Below are positions 9,893 to 16,504 of a stretch of DNA of 64,000 bases, one piece after another. Source of the stretch: Prevotellaceae bacterium MN60 (GTDB lineage Bacteria > Bacteroidota > Bacteroidia > Bacteroidales > Bacteroidaceae); NCBI GenBank assembly GCA_900199555.1, contig FZQZ01000003.1:175102-239101 (forward strand). Reading direction: 5' to 3'. The position numbers and the translations under genes are program-made. Under the pieces are notes generated by a model that had not been told where the DNA came from, did not search any database, and worked only from the letters and a program-made list of their open reading frames with translations. Numbering within the stretch: the stretch's first letter is position 1; each line of letters begins with the position of its first letter.

Positions 9893-9916
9893 AATATATA
9901 TTTATATTTTCGGCTG

Positions 9917-9924
9917 CAAAGGTA
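9917..9924 (-). promoter_or_regulatory. TAnnTTTG promoter box for typA
   Basis: TACCTTTG on the minus strand, followed by CA and 24 bp upstream of the typA ATG. Confidence 0.65.
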
Positions 9925-10043
9925 CAACTTTTTTCTGAATTATTGAGTATTTTACATAAATATTCGTACCTATGAATTTCATTCGGAAGTACTATCATTC
10001 GAAAAAACTTAAATATTTTTTTGGTTTTTTACTCATTTCTTCG

Positions 10044-10051
10044 TACCTTTG
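10044..10051 (+). promoter_or_regulatory. TAnnTTTG promoter box for rpsO
   Basis: TACCTTTG followed by CA, with a T-rich TTTTTTTGG stretch about 20 bp upstream that can serve as the -33 element. It implies a 5' leader of about 110 nt. Confidence 0.7.
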
Positions 10052-10055
10052 CAGC

Positions 10056-10166
10056 CGCTATTCGGAAAATCCGATGCATTCGAAGAGGTGAAACAGCTCT
10101 GATTAAAGGCTGTAGAGCATCAGAAGGATGTTATGGCAACAGTATTTTTTTAATCAAAAACAAACA
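10056..10166 (+). promoter_or_regulatory. Candidate structured rpsO leader
   Basis: About 110 nt of transcribed leader upstream of S15. CTCT at 10097-10100 can pair with AGAG at 10084-10087 or, as part of GCTCT 10096-10100, with AGAGC at 10114-10118. CTGAT 10099-10103 can pair with ATCAG 10119-10123. These pairings exclude one another, as expected for a switch or pseudoknot. S15 represses its own mRNA through leader structures in several bacteria, so the same is a reasonable inference here; it is unproven. Confidence 0.45.
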
Positions 10167-10436
10167 ATGTATTTAGATCAGGCTAAGAAGGTCGAGATTT
10201 TCGGCCAGTATGGCAAGGACGCCCAGGACACAGGTTCTGTTGAGAGCCAGGTAGCTCTCTTCACTTATCGCATTCAGCACCTCACCGAGCACTTGAAGAA
10301 GAACAAGAAGGACTTCGGTACCGCTCGTTCACTGACCAAGCTCGTAGGTCGTCGTCGTAAGCTCCTTAAGTACCTTTACAACAAGGACGTTAATCGCTAC
10401 CGTTCACTCATCAAGGCTCTCGGCCTGCGTAAGTAA
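10167..10436 (+). CDS. rpsO: 30S ribosomal protein S15
   Basis: An 89-residue small-subunit protein that binds 16S rRNA early in 30S assembly. The sequence MYLDQAKKVEIFGQYGKDAQDTGS and the C-terminal GRRRKLLKYLYNKD are diagnostic. An in-frame ATG at 10128 would add 13 residues, but the family N-terminus begins at MYLDQ, and the additional codons fall in the leader. Monocistronic between its own promoter and a strong terminator. Confidence 0.96.
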   Translation: MYLDQAKKVEIFGQYGKDAQDTGSVESQVALFTYRIQHLTEHLKKNKKDFGTARSLTKLVGRRRKLLKYLYNKDVNRYRSLIKALGLRK

Positions 10437-10452
10437 TACGGTTCTGCGTAGA

Positions 10453-10490
10453 AATAATAAAGCCCTGCAACATTGCGGGGCTTTATTATT
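10453..10490. terminator. Bidirectional terminator between rpsO and folK
   Basis: A 17-bp stem with one G-U pair: left arm 10453-10469 (ends AAAGCCCTGCA), ACAT loop, right arm 10474-10490 (TGCGGGGCTTT...), followed by a T-rich tail. A/T-rich flanks on both sides let it serve both convergent genes. Confidence 0.85.
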
Positions 10491-10498
10491 TTATTTTC

Positions 10499-10975
10499 TT
10501 ACTCCTTCTCACCTTTCCCTCTCACCTCCTCCAGAGGTTTCATCACGAAGTCGCGCTCATGCATGTGTGGATGCGGAACCTTCAAGTCGGGTTCATCTAT
10601 CACCACATCGTCGTATAGCAAGATGTCGATGTCAATAGGTCGGTCTTTATAGCGTGGAGAGGCAAGTGTTGAGAGTGAAGTACTGAGGGAGTAACGTGGA
10701 GAGCGCTCTGTGGCATGCTCCTTGGTCTTCCCCAAATCTTTTTCTATCAGCTGTGTCTGTACCAATACCTCACGGGGTGTCAACTCCGTTGCTACGAGGA
10801 CTACGGCATTAAGAAATCTGTTGTCCGACTCAAATCCCCATGGTTCTGTTTCAATAAACGACGATTGGCGAACCACCTTTCCGATGCGTTCACCAATCAC
10901 CGTGATAGCTTTCTCCATCAGAGCATGCCTATCACCCAAGTTGGACCCCAGTCCTAAATACACTTCATGCATCAT
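10499..10975 (-). CDS. folK: 2-amino-4-hydroxy-6-hydroxymethyldihydropteridine pyrophosphokinase
   Basis: A 158-residue HPPK, the folate pathway kinase that pyrophosphorylates hydroxymethyl-dihydropterin. Family blocks visible are VYLGLGSNLGDR at the N-terminus, ETEPWGFESDNRFLNAVV, and RPIDIDILLYDD, with the metal-binding Asp pair, followed by PHPHMHERDFVMKPL. Two adjacent Met codons begin the ORF and either may be used. It is the last gene of the ftsX-to-folK run, 44 bp after queA; that gap holds a G/C-rich repeat hairpin. Confidence 0.94.
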   Translation of the reverse strand: MMHEVYLGLGSNLGDRHALMEKAITVIGERIGKVVRQSSFIETEPWGFESDNRFLNAVVLVATELTPREVLVQTQLIEKDLGKTKEHATERSPRYSLSTSLSTLASPRYKDRPIDIDILLYDDVVIDEPDLKVPHPHMHERDFVMKPLEEVRGKGEKE

Positions 10976-10983
10976 ATTAAGAG

Positions 10984-11017
10984 CCCCTCCTATAAGGGGG
11001 AGGGGTTGGGGTAGGCT
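10984..11017. repeat. G-rich dispersed hairpin repeat (copy 1)
   Basis: CCCCTCC and GGAGGGG form a hairpin followed by TTGGGGTAGGCTT. A closely similar element with the same tail lies at 14086-14121 in the same operon. This CCTCCC/GGGAGGGG plus TTGGGG form is a common intergenic repeat in Bacteroidota. Confidence 0.7.
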
Positions 11018-11019
11018 TA

Positions 11020-12162
11020 TTAATCATCCAGTATCAGCATGGCGTCGCCATAGCAGCCAAACTTATAGCCATTCTCCACAGCCATTTCGTAGGCTTTCAT
11101 CACGAGGTCATAACCACCAAAGGCAGCAGTAGCCATCACCATGGTTGACTCAGGATGATAGAAGTTGGTTACCATAGAGTCTGCCATACCAAAGTCGTAG
11201 GGAGGGAAGATAAACTTATTGGTCCATCCGCTAAACTCCTTCAGCATACCATCTGTACCAGCTGCTGTTTCTGTAGCGCGCAGGGTGCTGATGCCGATAG
11301 CGCAGACGTGATGTCCGCCAGCCTTAGCCTCATTCACTACTTCGCAGGCCTCTTGTGATACAATCATCTGCTCAGAGCTCATCTTATGCTTGGTCAGGTC
11401 TTCCACCTCAATGGGGTCAAAGCATCCCAGTCCACAGTGCACAGTGATGTATGAGAAGTTGACGCCACGAATCTCCAAGCGCTTCATCAGCTCACGACTG
11501 AAGTGCAAGCCTGAAGCAGGAGCCGTAACAGCCCCCTCGTGCTTAGCATAGATAGTCTGGAAGTTCTCCATATCGTCGGCGGTAGCAGGACGCTTGTCCA
11601 CGATATAGCGAGGCAGTGGTGCTGAACCCAGCGCATAGAGTTCCTCTTTAAACTCGTCGTGCGGACAATCGTAGAGGAAACGCAGCGTGCGTCCACGACT
11701 AGTAGTATTGTCGATAACCTCTGCCACCATTGGTCCCTGTTCGTTAAAGAATAGCTTGTTGCCAATACGAATCTTACGTGCAGGCTCTACCAGCACATCC
11801 CACAAGCGCAGCTCTTCGTTGAGTTCACGCAGCAGGAACACCTCAATTTGGGCGTCGGTCTTTTCCTTTGTACCATAGAGACGAGCAGGAAACACCTTTG
11901 TATCATTAAAGATAAAGGTATCACCCTCATCAAAGTAGTCAACAATATTGCGGAAGGTGAGATAGTTTTCTGTATCCTTTCCTTCTGCATCTTTCTCAAA
12001 CATATCAACAGTCTGACTTTTGCGATGCACCACCATCAAGCGACACTCGTCGCGACGATATACTTTTTCTTCTGTGCCGTCGTCGTTTTTAAACACACGA
12101 TGGGGAGGTTCCAGTGCTACCAGATCCTCAGGCAACTTGAATTTGAATTGTGACAGCTTCAT
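11020..12162 (-). CDS. queA: S-adenosylmethionine:tRNA ribosyltransferase-isomerase
   Basis: A 380-residue enzyme that moves the ribosyl part of SAM onto 7-aminomethyl-7-deazaguanine in tRNA to make epoxyqueuosine. Recognised from [41 protein letters not shown] and [10 protein letters not shown]. It is somewhat longer than E. coli QueA, as is usual in this phylum. Its ATG overlaps the truB stop by 4 bp, so the two tRNA modification genes are translationally coupled. Confidence 0.95.
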   Translation of the reverse strand: MKLSQFKFKLPEDLVALEPPHRVFKNDDGTEEKVYRRDECRLMVVHRKSQTVDMFEKDAEGKDTENYLTFRNIVDYFDEGDTFIFNDTKVFPARLYGTKEKTDAQIEVFLLRELNEELRLWDVLVEPARKIRIGNKLFFNEQGPMVAEVIDNTTSRGRTLRFLYDCPHDEFKEELYALGSAPLPRYIVDKRPATADDMENFQTIYAKHEGAVTAPASGLHFSRELMKRLEIRGVNFSYITVHCGLGCFDPIEVEDLTKHKMSSEQMIVSQEACEVVNEAKAGGHHVCAIGISTLRATETAAGTDGMLKEFSGWTNKFIFPPYDFGMADSMVTNFYHPESTMVMATAAFGGYDLVMKAYEMAVENGYKFGCYGDAMLILDD

Positions 12163-12890
12163 CTATTTTCCTTTATTTGATGATTACTATTTATTTCTAT
12201 TTCTTGGTTTTCTAACCATTGGGGAAAGTCATCGATAGTGATGCATTCCTCTATGCGCACACCACCCAGACGCGTTCTGCAGAGTGCCGTAAGATAGGCA
12301 CCGCTCTCCAGTGCTCTACCGATATCGCGAGCCAGCGAACGGATATAGGTACCCTTGCCACATAACACGCGGATGCTCATCTGCATGGTCTCAGGGTTAA
12401 AGTCGGTCAGCTCTATCTCGTCCACGTGCACCGTCTTAGCCTTCAGCTCCACCTCCTTACCCTTACGCATCAGCTCGTAGGCCCTGTCGCCTCCTATCTT
12501 ACAAGCAGAGTATTCGGGTGGCACCTGCTGAATGTCTCCCACAAACTGCTTCAGCGTTTGTTCTATCATCTCTCGTGTGATATGCGCTGTAGGATAGGTA
12601 GCATCCACCTCGTGCTCCATATCGTAGCTGGGAGTGGTAGCCCCCAACTGCAGGGTAGCTGTATATTCTTTGTCGTGCAGCTGCAGGCGTTCTATCTCCT
12701 TGGTTTTCTTTCCCGTACAGAGTATCAATACGCCCGTAGCCAGAGGGTCCAGTGTACCCGCATGACCTATCTTCACCCTTTTCACGCCCACCTTTCTTGA
12801 TACGCGTGTACGCACGAAAGCCAGCGCACCGAACGAGGTCATGCGATAGGGCTTGTTGATATATATAAATTCGCCTTGTGTAAAGTTCAT
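12159..12890 (-). CDS. truB: tRNA pseudouridine(55) synthase
   Basis: A 243-residue TruB that isomerises U55 of the T-loop in nearly all tRNAs. The catalytic block [15 protein letters not shown] is at 41-55 with the nucleophile D48; [10 protein letters not shown] near the N-terminus and [18 protein letters not shown] sequence ([16 protein letters not shown]) are further family marks. The C-terminal PUA domain is short, as in other Bacteroidota forms. It directly abuts uppP upstream and overlaps queA downstream. Confidence 0.95.
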   Translation of the reverse strand: MNFTQGEFIYINKPYRMTSFGALAFVRTRVSRKVGVKRVKIGHAGTLDPLATGVLILCTGKKTKEIERLQLHDKEYTATLQLGATTPSYDMEHEVDATYPTAHITREMIEQTLKQFVGDIQQVPPEYSACKIGGDRAYELMRKGKEVELKAKTVHVDEIELTDFNPETMQMSIRVLCGKGTYIRSLARDIGRALESGAYLTALCRTRLGGVRIEECITIDDFPQWLENQEIEINSNHQIKENR

Positions 12891-13748
12891 TTAGTCAACC
12901 ATTGCGAGTGAATGTCCCGTGAGCAGCAGGATGATGATAATGCTGCCTACCACGATACGATAGATACCAAAGGCCTTAAAGCCGTATTTTGTCAGGAAGT
13001 CAACAAACCATTTCATAGCCAGCAGAGCCACCACGAACGAGATGACGCTACCCAGAATGAGCATGGTGATGTTATGACTTGTAGCCCATGCTGTGTCTTC
13101 CTTCAGTAGGTCGAGCAGGTCGAGCAGTGTAGCTCCTGCCATGGTGGGCACAGCCAGGAAGAAAGAGAACTTGGCAGCACGACGACGAGTAAGTCCCTGT
13201 GTCATACCACCCACGATGGTAGCCATCGAGCGCGACACACCAGGGATAACTGACAGACACTGATAAAAACCAATCTTCAGTGCTCTGCGCTCCGTCACCT
13301 GATTGTCCTCACTGCCCTTGTTAAACAGCTTGTCGCAGAAGAGCATGAAGATACCGCCCACTACCAGCATCACTGCCACCACCTCAACGCTGTCGAGCAA
13401 CCAGTCGAGCAGTCCCGACTTCTTTGCCAGCAGACCGATGAATACGGCAGGCAGCACACCCACGAAGAGCAGCCAGTAGAAGTTGTACTTATGTTTCAGT
13501 CGCTGCCACAGTGTACTGTTAGCAGGACATGGTGTCTTTTCAATACTAAAGAAGCGCTTCCAGTATAGGCATACCACCGACAGGATGGCACCAAACTGGA
13601 TGATGAATGTGAAGGCATGCACAAAGGCATCACCCTGAGGAACACCCAACAGGTTCTGCACAATAATCATGTGTCCTGTAGATGACACTGGCAGAAACTC
13701 TGTCAGTCCCTCAACGATAGCAATGATAATGGTTTCTATCCAGTCCAT
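12891..13748 (-). CDS. uppP: Undecaprenyl-diphosphatase
   Basis: A 285-residue integral membrane phosphatase (BacA/UppP) that recycles the C55 lipid carrier for peptidoglycan and polysaccharide export. Two active-site blocks are present: VEGLTEFLPVSSTGHM near residue 13 and VIPGVSRSMATIVGG near 167. About eight hydrophobic helices are seen. It lies between DUF3098 (5 bp gap) and truB (no gap) in the ftsX operon. Confidence 0.95.
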   Translation of the reverse strand: MDWIETIIIAIVEGLTEFLPVSSTGHMIIVQNLLGVPQGDAFVHAFTFIIQFGAILSVVCLYWKRFFSIEKTPCPANSTLWQRLKHKYNFYWLLFVGVLPAVFIGLLAKKSGLLDWLLDSVEVVAVMLVVGGIFMLFCDKLFNKGSEDNQVTERRALKIGFYQCLSVIPGVSRSMATIVGGMTQGLTRRRAAKFSFFLAVPTMAGATLLDLLDLLKEDTAWATSHNITMLILGSVISFVVALLAMKWFVDFLTKYGFKAFGIYRIVVGSIIIILLLTGHSLAMVD

Positions 13749-13753
13749 TCAGC

Positions 13754-14020
13754 TTACTCCTTCACTCCTTTCTCTTCTGAATCCTGAAAATCGTTACCAG
13801 CCTCCTTCTTTCTATATACCACGGCAAAAATCATCGATACGAAGCCCGCCAGACATACCAGCGGAGCCACCTTGATGCGTCGTGCGCTAAAGATGTCGGG
13901 GTTGTAAGTGCTCTCTGTAGAACCTGCCCCACTCATCAACAAGAATCCAATCACAACCACTGCCATACCTACAGCCAGCAGTATATAGTTGGTCTTATCG
14001 AATGCAAAATTTCTTTTCAT
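13754..14020 (-). CDS. DUF3098 membrane protein
   Basis: An 88-residue protein with two hydrophobic helices (ILLAVGMAVVVIGFLLMSG and VAPLVCLAGFVSMIFAVVY) separated by a short loop with FNPDIFS-like sequence (YNPDIFSARRIKVAP), matching the small DUF3098 family. It sits between ftsX and uppP, a conserved place in Bacteroidota, which hints at a role with cell division or lipid-carrier recycling. Function is unknown. Confidence 0.85.
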   Translation of the reverse strand: MKRNFAFDKTNYILLAVGMAVVVIGFLLMSGAGSTESTYNPDIFSARRIKVAPLVCLAGFVSMIFAVVYRKKEAGNDFQDSEEKGVKE

Positions 14021-14055
14021 ATTTGATGTTTGAACTTTGAATTTTGAACTTTATG
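14021..14055. repeat. 7-bp tandem repeat before DUF3098
   Basis: Heptamers of the form nTTTGAA (ATTTGAT, GTTTGAA, CTTTGAA, TTTTGAA) run directly up to the DUF3098 start codon on the minus strand. It belongs to the wider class of 7-9-bp repeats in this window. Confidence 0.6.
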
Positions 14056-14085
14056 ATTACTTCTGCACTTGCACTATCCTCCCAG

Positions 14086-14121
14086 CTTCCCTCCCTTCAG
14101 GGAGGGGTTGGGGGTAGGCTT
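14086..14121. repeat. G-rich dispersed hairpin repeat (copy 2)
   Basis: CTCCC TTCA GGGAG hairpin followed by GGGTTGGGGGTAGGCTT, in the ftsX-DUF3098 gap. It is closely similar to the element at 10984-11017. Confidence 0.7.
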
Positions 14122-14122
14122 C

Positions 14123-15004
14123 TTATATCTTATACAATTCCTGCGCCTTCATTCTCAAGAACTTGTTCACTGCCAACCAAGCGCAGAGTGCGGTAATCAC
14201 GATGCCGAAGGCCAATACAGCAGCAGCCGTAATGCTCAGCACCTCCCACGTCACCACGTCAAGGATGCCAGGCTCCGCCAGATACAGGGCATAGACACCA
14301 GTTCCCAGCACAGCATTGGCCAGCACGGCAGCTATCACGCCCACCAGCACAGCCTGTCGCAAGAAGGGTTTGCGGATAAAGCCCCACGAGGCACCCACCA
14401 GTTTCATGGTGTGTATCACAAAGCGATTGGCATAGATGCTCAGTCTTACGGTATTACTTATCAGAGAGAACGACACGAAGGTCAGCAACACTGCCAGCGC
14501 CAGCAATATAATACTGATACGACTCAGGTTCTTGTTCACCTGGTTCATCAAGTCCTCCATATACGCCAGGTCGCTCACGCGCTCATCCTTCTTCAGCTCT
14601 TTTGCTATCCACTTCAGCGAGTCGCGGTTAGCATAGTCAGCCTTCAGCCTAATCTCCAGCGTGGCGGGGAATGGATTAAATCCCAAGAACTCTGTAGGGT
14701 CGCTGCCCAACTCCTTCACCTGTTCGCGCTGAGCCTGTTCCTTACTGATATAGTCTATATCGTGGGAATAAGGGCGGTGATACAGGTCGCGACAGAAGCG
14801 ATGGGCATCGTTCACCGATACCGAGTCTTTCAACATCACTGTCACCGTCAGGTTCTCCTTCATGTGTGCCGACAGGTTGCGAGCCGACAATACAAAGAAC
14901 ACCACCATGCCCAACAAGATGAGCACCATGGTAGTGCTTATACATAAGGTAACAACCTGCAAACCTCTGCGGCTGCGGGCTTTCTTTCTGTTTTTACTTG
15001 CCAT
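14123..15004 (-). CDS. ftsX: Cell division ABC-transporter-like permease FtsX
   Basis: A 293-residue FtsX, the membrane partner of the ATPase FtsE, which activates peptidoglycan hydrolases at the division site. It has a basic N-terminus (SKNRKKARSRRG), a first helix, a periplasmic domain of about 110 residues with MLKDSVSVND, and three C-terminal helices including the VRLSIYANRFVIHTMKLVGA block typical of FtsX. A longer in-frame start at 15052 would run through the promoter box at 15035-15042, so MASKNRKK at 15004 is preferred. It is the first gene of the operon running to folK. ftsE is not adjacent. Confidence 0.93.
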   Translation of the reverse strand: MASKNRKKARSRRGLQVVTLCISTTMVLILLGMVVFFVLSARNLSAHMKENLTVTVMLKDSVSVNDAHRFCRDLYHRPYSHDIDYISKEQAQREQVKELGSDPTEFLGFNPFPATLEIRLKADYANRDSLKWIAKELKKDERVSDLAYMEDLMNQVNKNLSRISIILLALAVLLTFVSFSLISNTVRLSIYANRFVIHTMKLVGASWGFIRKPFLRQAVLVGVIAAVLANAVLGTGVYALYLAEPGILDVVTWEVLSITAAAVLAFGIVITALCAWLAVNKFLRMKAQELYKI

Positions 15005-15034
15005 ACTCTTAGACGTAATACACCTAATTTCGTG

Positions 15035-15042
15035 CAAAGGTA
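15035..15042 (-). promoter_or_regulatory. TAnnTTTG promoter box for ftsX-folK operon
   Basis: TACCTTTG on the minus strand followed by CA, 30 bp before the chosen ftsX ATG. Confidence 0.65.
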
Positions 15043-15056
15043 CGACTTTCATTGAA

Positions 15057-15148
15057 CATTGACCATTGACTATTCACCATTTTTCCAGCCATTAATAATA
15101 TTTAACTAATCCGCACGCAAAATATCGGTCAATAGTCAATGGTCAATG
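15057..15148. repeat. Inverted repeat with 7-bp-repeat arms between divergent promoters
   Basis: CATTGACCATTGACTATT (15057-15074) is the exact reverse complement of AATAGTCAATGGTCAATG (15131-15148): an 18-bp arm with a 56-bp centre. Each arm is itself a tandem heptamer (GTCAATG/GTCAATA). It lies between the ftsX and radical SAM promoter boxes. Confidence 0.9.
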
Positions 15149-15161
15149 GTCAATAATTTAG

Positions 15162-15169
15162 TACTTTTG
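15162..15169 (+). promoter_or_regulatory. TAnnTTTG promoter box for radical SAM gene
   Basis: TACTTTTG followed by CA, ending only 8 bp before the ATG at 15178, so the mRNA probably has little or no leader. Confidence 0.65.
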
Positions 15170-15177
15170 CACCCACT

Positions 15178-16023
15178 ATGAGTACAGTCATTTATCCATC
15201 GCCCATCTTCGGGCCTATCCATAGTCGTCGCCTCGGCATCTCGCTTGGCATCAACTTGCAGCCTGCCGACGGCAAGGTGTGCAGCTTCGACTGCATCTAC
15301 TGCGAGTGCGGTTTCAATAGCGACCACCGCCCTACCCTTTCCCGACCTTCGCGCCAGTTGGTAGCTCAGAAGTTGGAAGAGCAGTTGCAAAAGATGGTTG
15401 CCGACAAGCAGTTGCCCGACGTACTCACCTTTGCCGGCAATGGCGAGCCTACCAGCCACCCCCACTTTGCCGAGATTATCGACGACACCATCCGCTTGCG
15501 CGACCAATACTGTCCTGATGCTAAGGTCTGCGTACTCAGCAATGCCACGATGACTCATCGCCCACAAGTCCACGATGCTCTGATGCGTGTTGACGACAAC
15601 ATCCTGAAGCTCGACACCGTCAATCCCGACTACATCCGCCTTGTTGACCGCCCTGTAGGCCACTATGATGTCCGTCAGATTATCGACAATCTCAAGGCCT
15701 TCCATGGTCACGTCATCATCCAGACCATGTTTATGAGGGGAACATTCAATGTTCAATGTTCAATGGTCAATGGTCCCACGAGCTCTGCTCGCTTTGACCT
15801 TCAGGTCAAAGAACGTTCAACGTTCAACGTCGATAACACTGGCGAAGCCTTTGTTGGTCCTTGGCTCGAGGCTGTCAAAGAGATTCAGCCCCAGCAAGTC
15901 ATGGTCTATACCATCGACCGTGAGACACCTGCCCACGGTCTTTTGAAGGCTACCCACGAGCAGCTCGATGCCATCCGCGACCGTGTTATTGCCCTTGGCA
16001 TCCCCTGCACCGCCAGCTACTGA
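15178..16023 (+). CDS. Radical SAM protein, Tyw1-like (COG0731 type)
   Basis: A 281-residue cytoplasmic radical SAM enzyme. YPSPIFGPIHSRRLGISLGINLQP is followed by the [4Fe-4S] motif C35-x3-C39-x2-C42 (CSFDCIYC), and then TFAGNGEPTSHPHF, the usual GNGEPT block. This is the pattern of the COG0731 group related to wyosine synthases; the true substrate in Bacteroidota is unknown. Residues of about 189-217 (between FMRGT and VDNTG) are encoded by a repeat element inserted in frame, yet the flanking conserved sequence continues, so the protein is probably still functional with an extra loop. Confidence 0.88.
   Translation: MSTVIYPSPIFGPIHSRRLGISLGINLQPADGKVCSFDCIYCECGFNSDHRPTLSRPSRQLVAQKLEEQLQKMVADKQLPDVLTFAGNGEPTSHPHFAEIIDDTIRLRDQYCPDAKVCVLSNATMTHRPQVHDALMRVDDNILKLDTVNPDYIRLVDRPVGHYDVRQIIDNLKAFHGHVIIQTMFMRGTFNVQCSMVNGPTSSARFDLQVKERSTFNVDNTGEAFVGPWLEAVKEIQPQQVMVYTIDRETPAHGLLKATHEQLDAIRDRVIALGIPCTASY
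15742..15828 (+). repeat. Repeat element inserted in frame in radical SAM gene
   Basis: About 87 bp: TTCAATG heptamers, a CGAGC-TCT-GCTCG hairpin, the 20-bp palindrome CTTTGACCTTCAGGTCAAAG (15792-15811), then GTTCAAC heptamers. It encodes about 29 residues not expected in the family and keeps the frame open. Confidence 0.8.
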
Positions 16024-16034
16024 TAAGTTCTGTA

Positions 16035-16160
16035 TACAGCTGATTCAGCGCTGAATACAGCTATTTCGAGGTCCGAAATAGCTACTATTGACGTGCAAAT
16101 ATAACTGATTCGGCGCTGAGAGTAACTGATTCGGCGCTGAGTGTAGCTCATTCAGGACTC
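16035..16160. repeat. 21-bp periodic palindrome array A
   Basis: Six units of 19-23 bp (mostly 21), consensus close to AGCTnATTCAGCGCTGAA with TA(C) spacers; each unit carries a small palindrome such as ATTCAGCGCTGAAT. Two central units are nearly identical (AACTGATTCGGCGCTGAG). A related array of six units lies at 36082-36212. The array occupies the start of the 481-bp stretch without an intact gene between 16024 and 16504, which otherwise holds a terminator, a gene fragment and a second hairpin. Confidence 0.8.
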
Positions 16161-16192
16161 CCCCAAAAATAATACGAAACAGAGTAAATAAA

Positions 16193-16225
16193 CAAAAAGA
16201 GGGCGCTCCAATCGGTAGCGCCCTC
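16193..16225 (-). terminator. Terminator of the duplicated 3' end
   Basis: On the minus strand GAGGGCGCT pairs with AGCGCCCTC (16199-16207 and 16217-16225), followed by TTTTTGTTT. It is the same terminator as the one at 20460-20494. Confidence 0.85.
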
Positions 16226-16343
16226 AAACATGAAATTAAAAAAACTAAACAGCAGCCGTCTTACTTCACAGTAAGAGTGACTGTTTGGTTATCCACCTTC
16301 ACAGCATATACACCGGCGGAAACACGAATACGTTGAACGTTAG
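16195..16343. repeat. 149-bp direct repeat, left copy
   Basis: Identical at 147 of 149 positions by eye to 20464-20612 in the same orientation. It contains the terminator and the last 27 codons of a surface protein. The two copies bracket about 4.1 kb. Confidence 0.92.
16261..16343 (-). pseudogene. 3' fragment of a secreted-protein gene (C-terminal sorting-like tail)
   Basis: The last 27 codons and TAA stop of a gene, encoding RIRVSAGVYAVKVDNQTVTLTVK, the same as the end of the 1500-residue protein at 20530-25032. The reading frame continues for about 25 further codons of unrelated sequence and then meets a stop at 16420-16422, without a start. It is therefore a duplicated gene end, not a gene. 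Confidence 0.85.
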
Positions 16344-16421
16344 GTGTGAACGTGAACACTAATTTCTTATATAGCGAAAAATCAGCGACGCATTGAAGGC
16401 TGCGTGAGCAGGCTCGACGTT

Positions 16422-16458
16422 AAAGGGCTGCGCTCAGAAGTGAGGCAGCCCTTTTTTT
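16422..16458. terminator. Hairpin terminator downstream of fimbrillin-like gene
   Basis: AAAGGGCTGC (16422-16431) pairs with GCAGCCCTTT (16445-16454), with seven Ts on the plus strand side. For the minus-strand gene ending at 16505 the tail is only TTTAA, so efficiency in that direction is uncertain. Confidence 0.65.
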
Positions 16459-16504
16459 ATATATTCATTTTCAACTCAGAGGGAGTGTCCTGATATTTTC
16501 CAAA

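Noticed and set aside
10128..10436. Longer S15 starting at ATG 10128
   Set aside because: The 13 extra residues do not belong to the S15 family, which starts at MYLDQ; the ATG is in the leader.
14069..14947. 292-codon ORF antisense to ftsX
   Set aside because: His/Gln-rich shadow frame; ftsX on the other strand is unambiguous.
15136..15756. 206-codon minus-strand ORF opposite the radical SAM gene
   Set aside because: Shadow of the plus-strand gene, which has the complete CxxxCxxC motif and GNGEPT block.
16035..16160. CRISPR array
   Set aside because: Units of ~21 bp are contiguous and degenerate, with no unique spacers of constant length and no cas genes in the window.
16045..16227. 60-codon minus-strand ORF through array A
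   Set aside because: It simply translates the 21-bp repeats in heptads; array B has stops in the equivalent frame.
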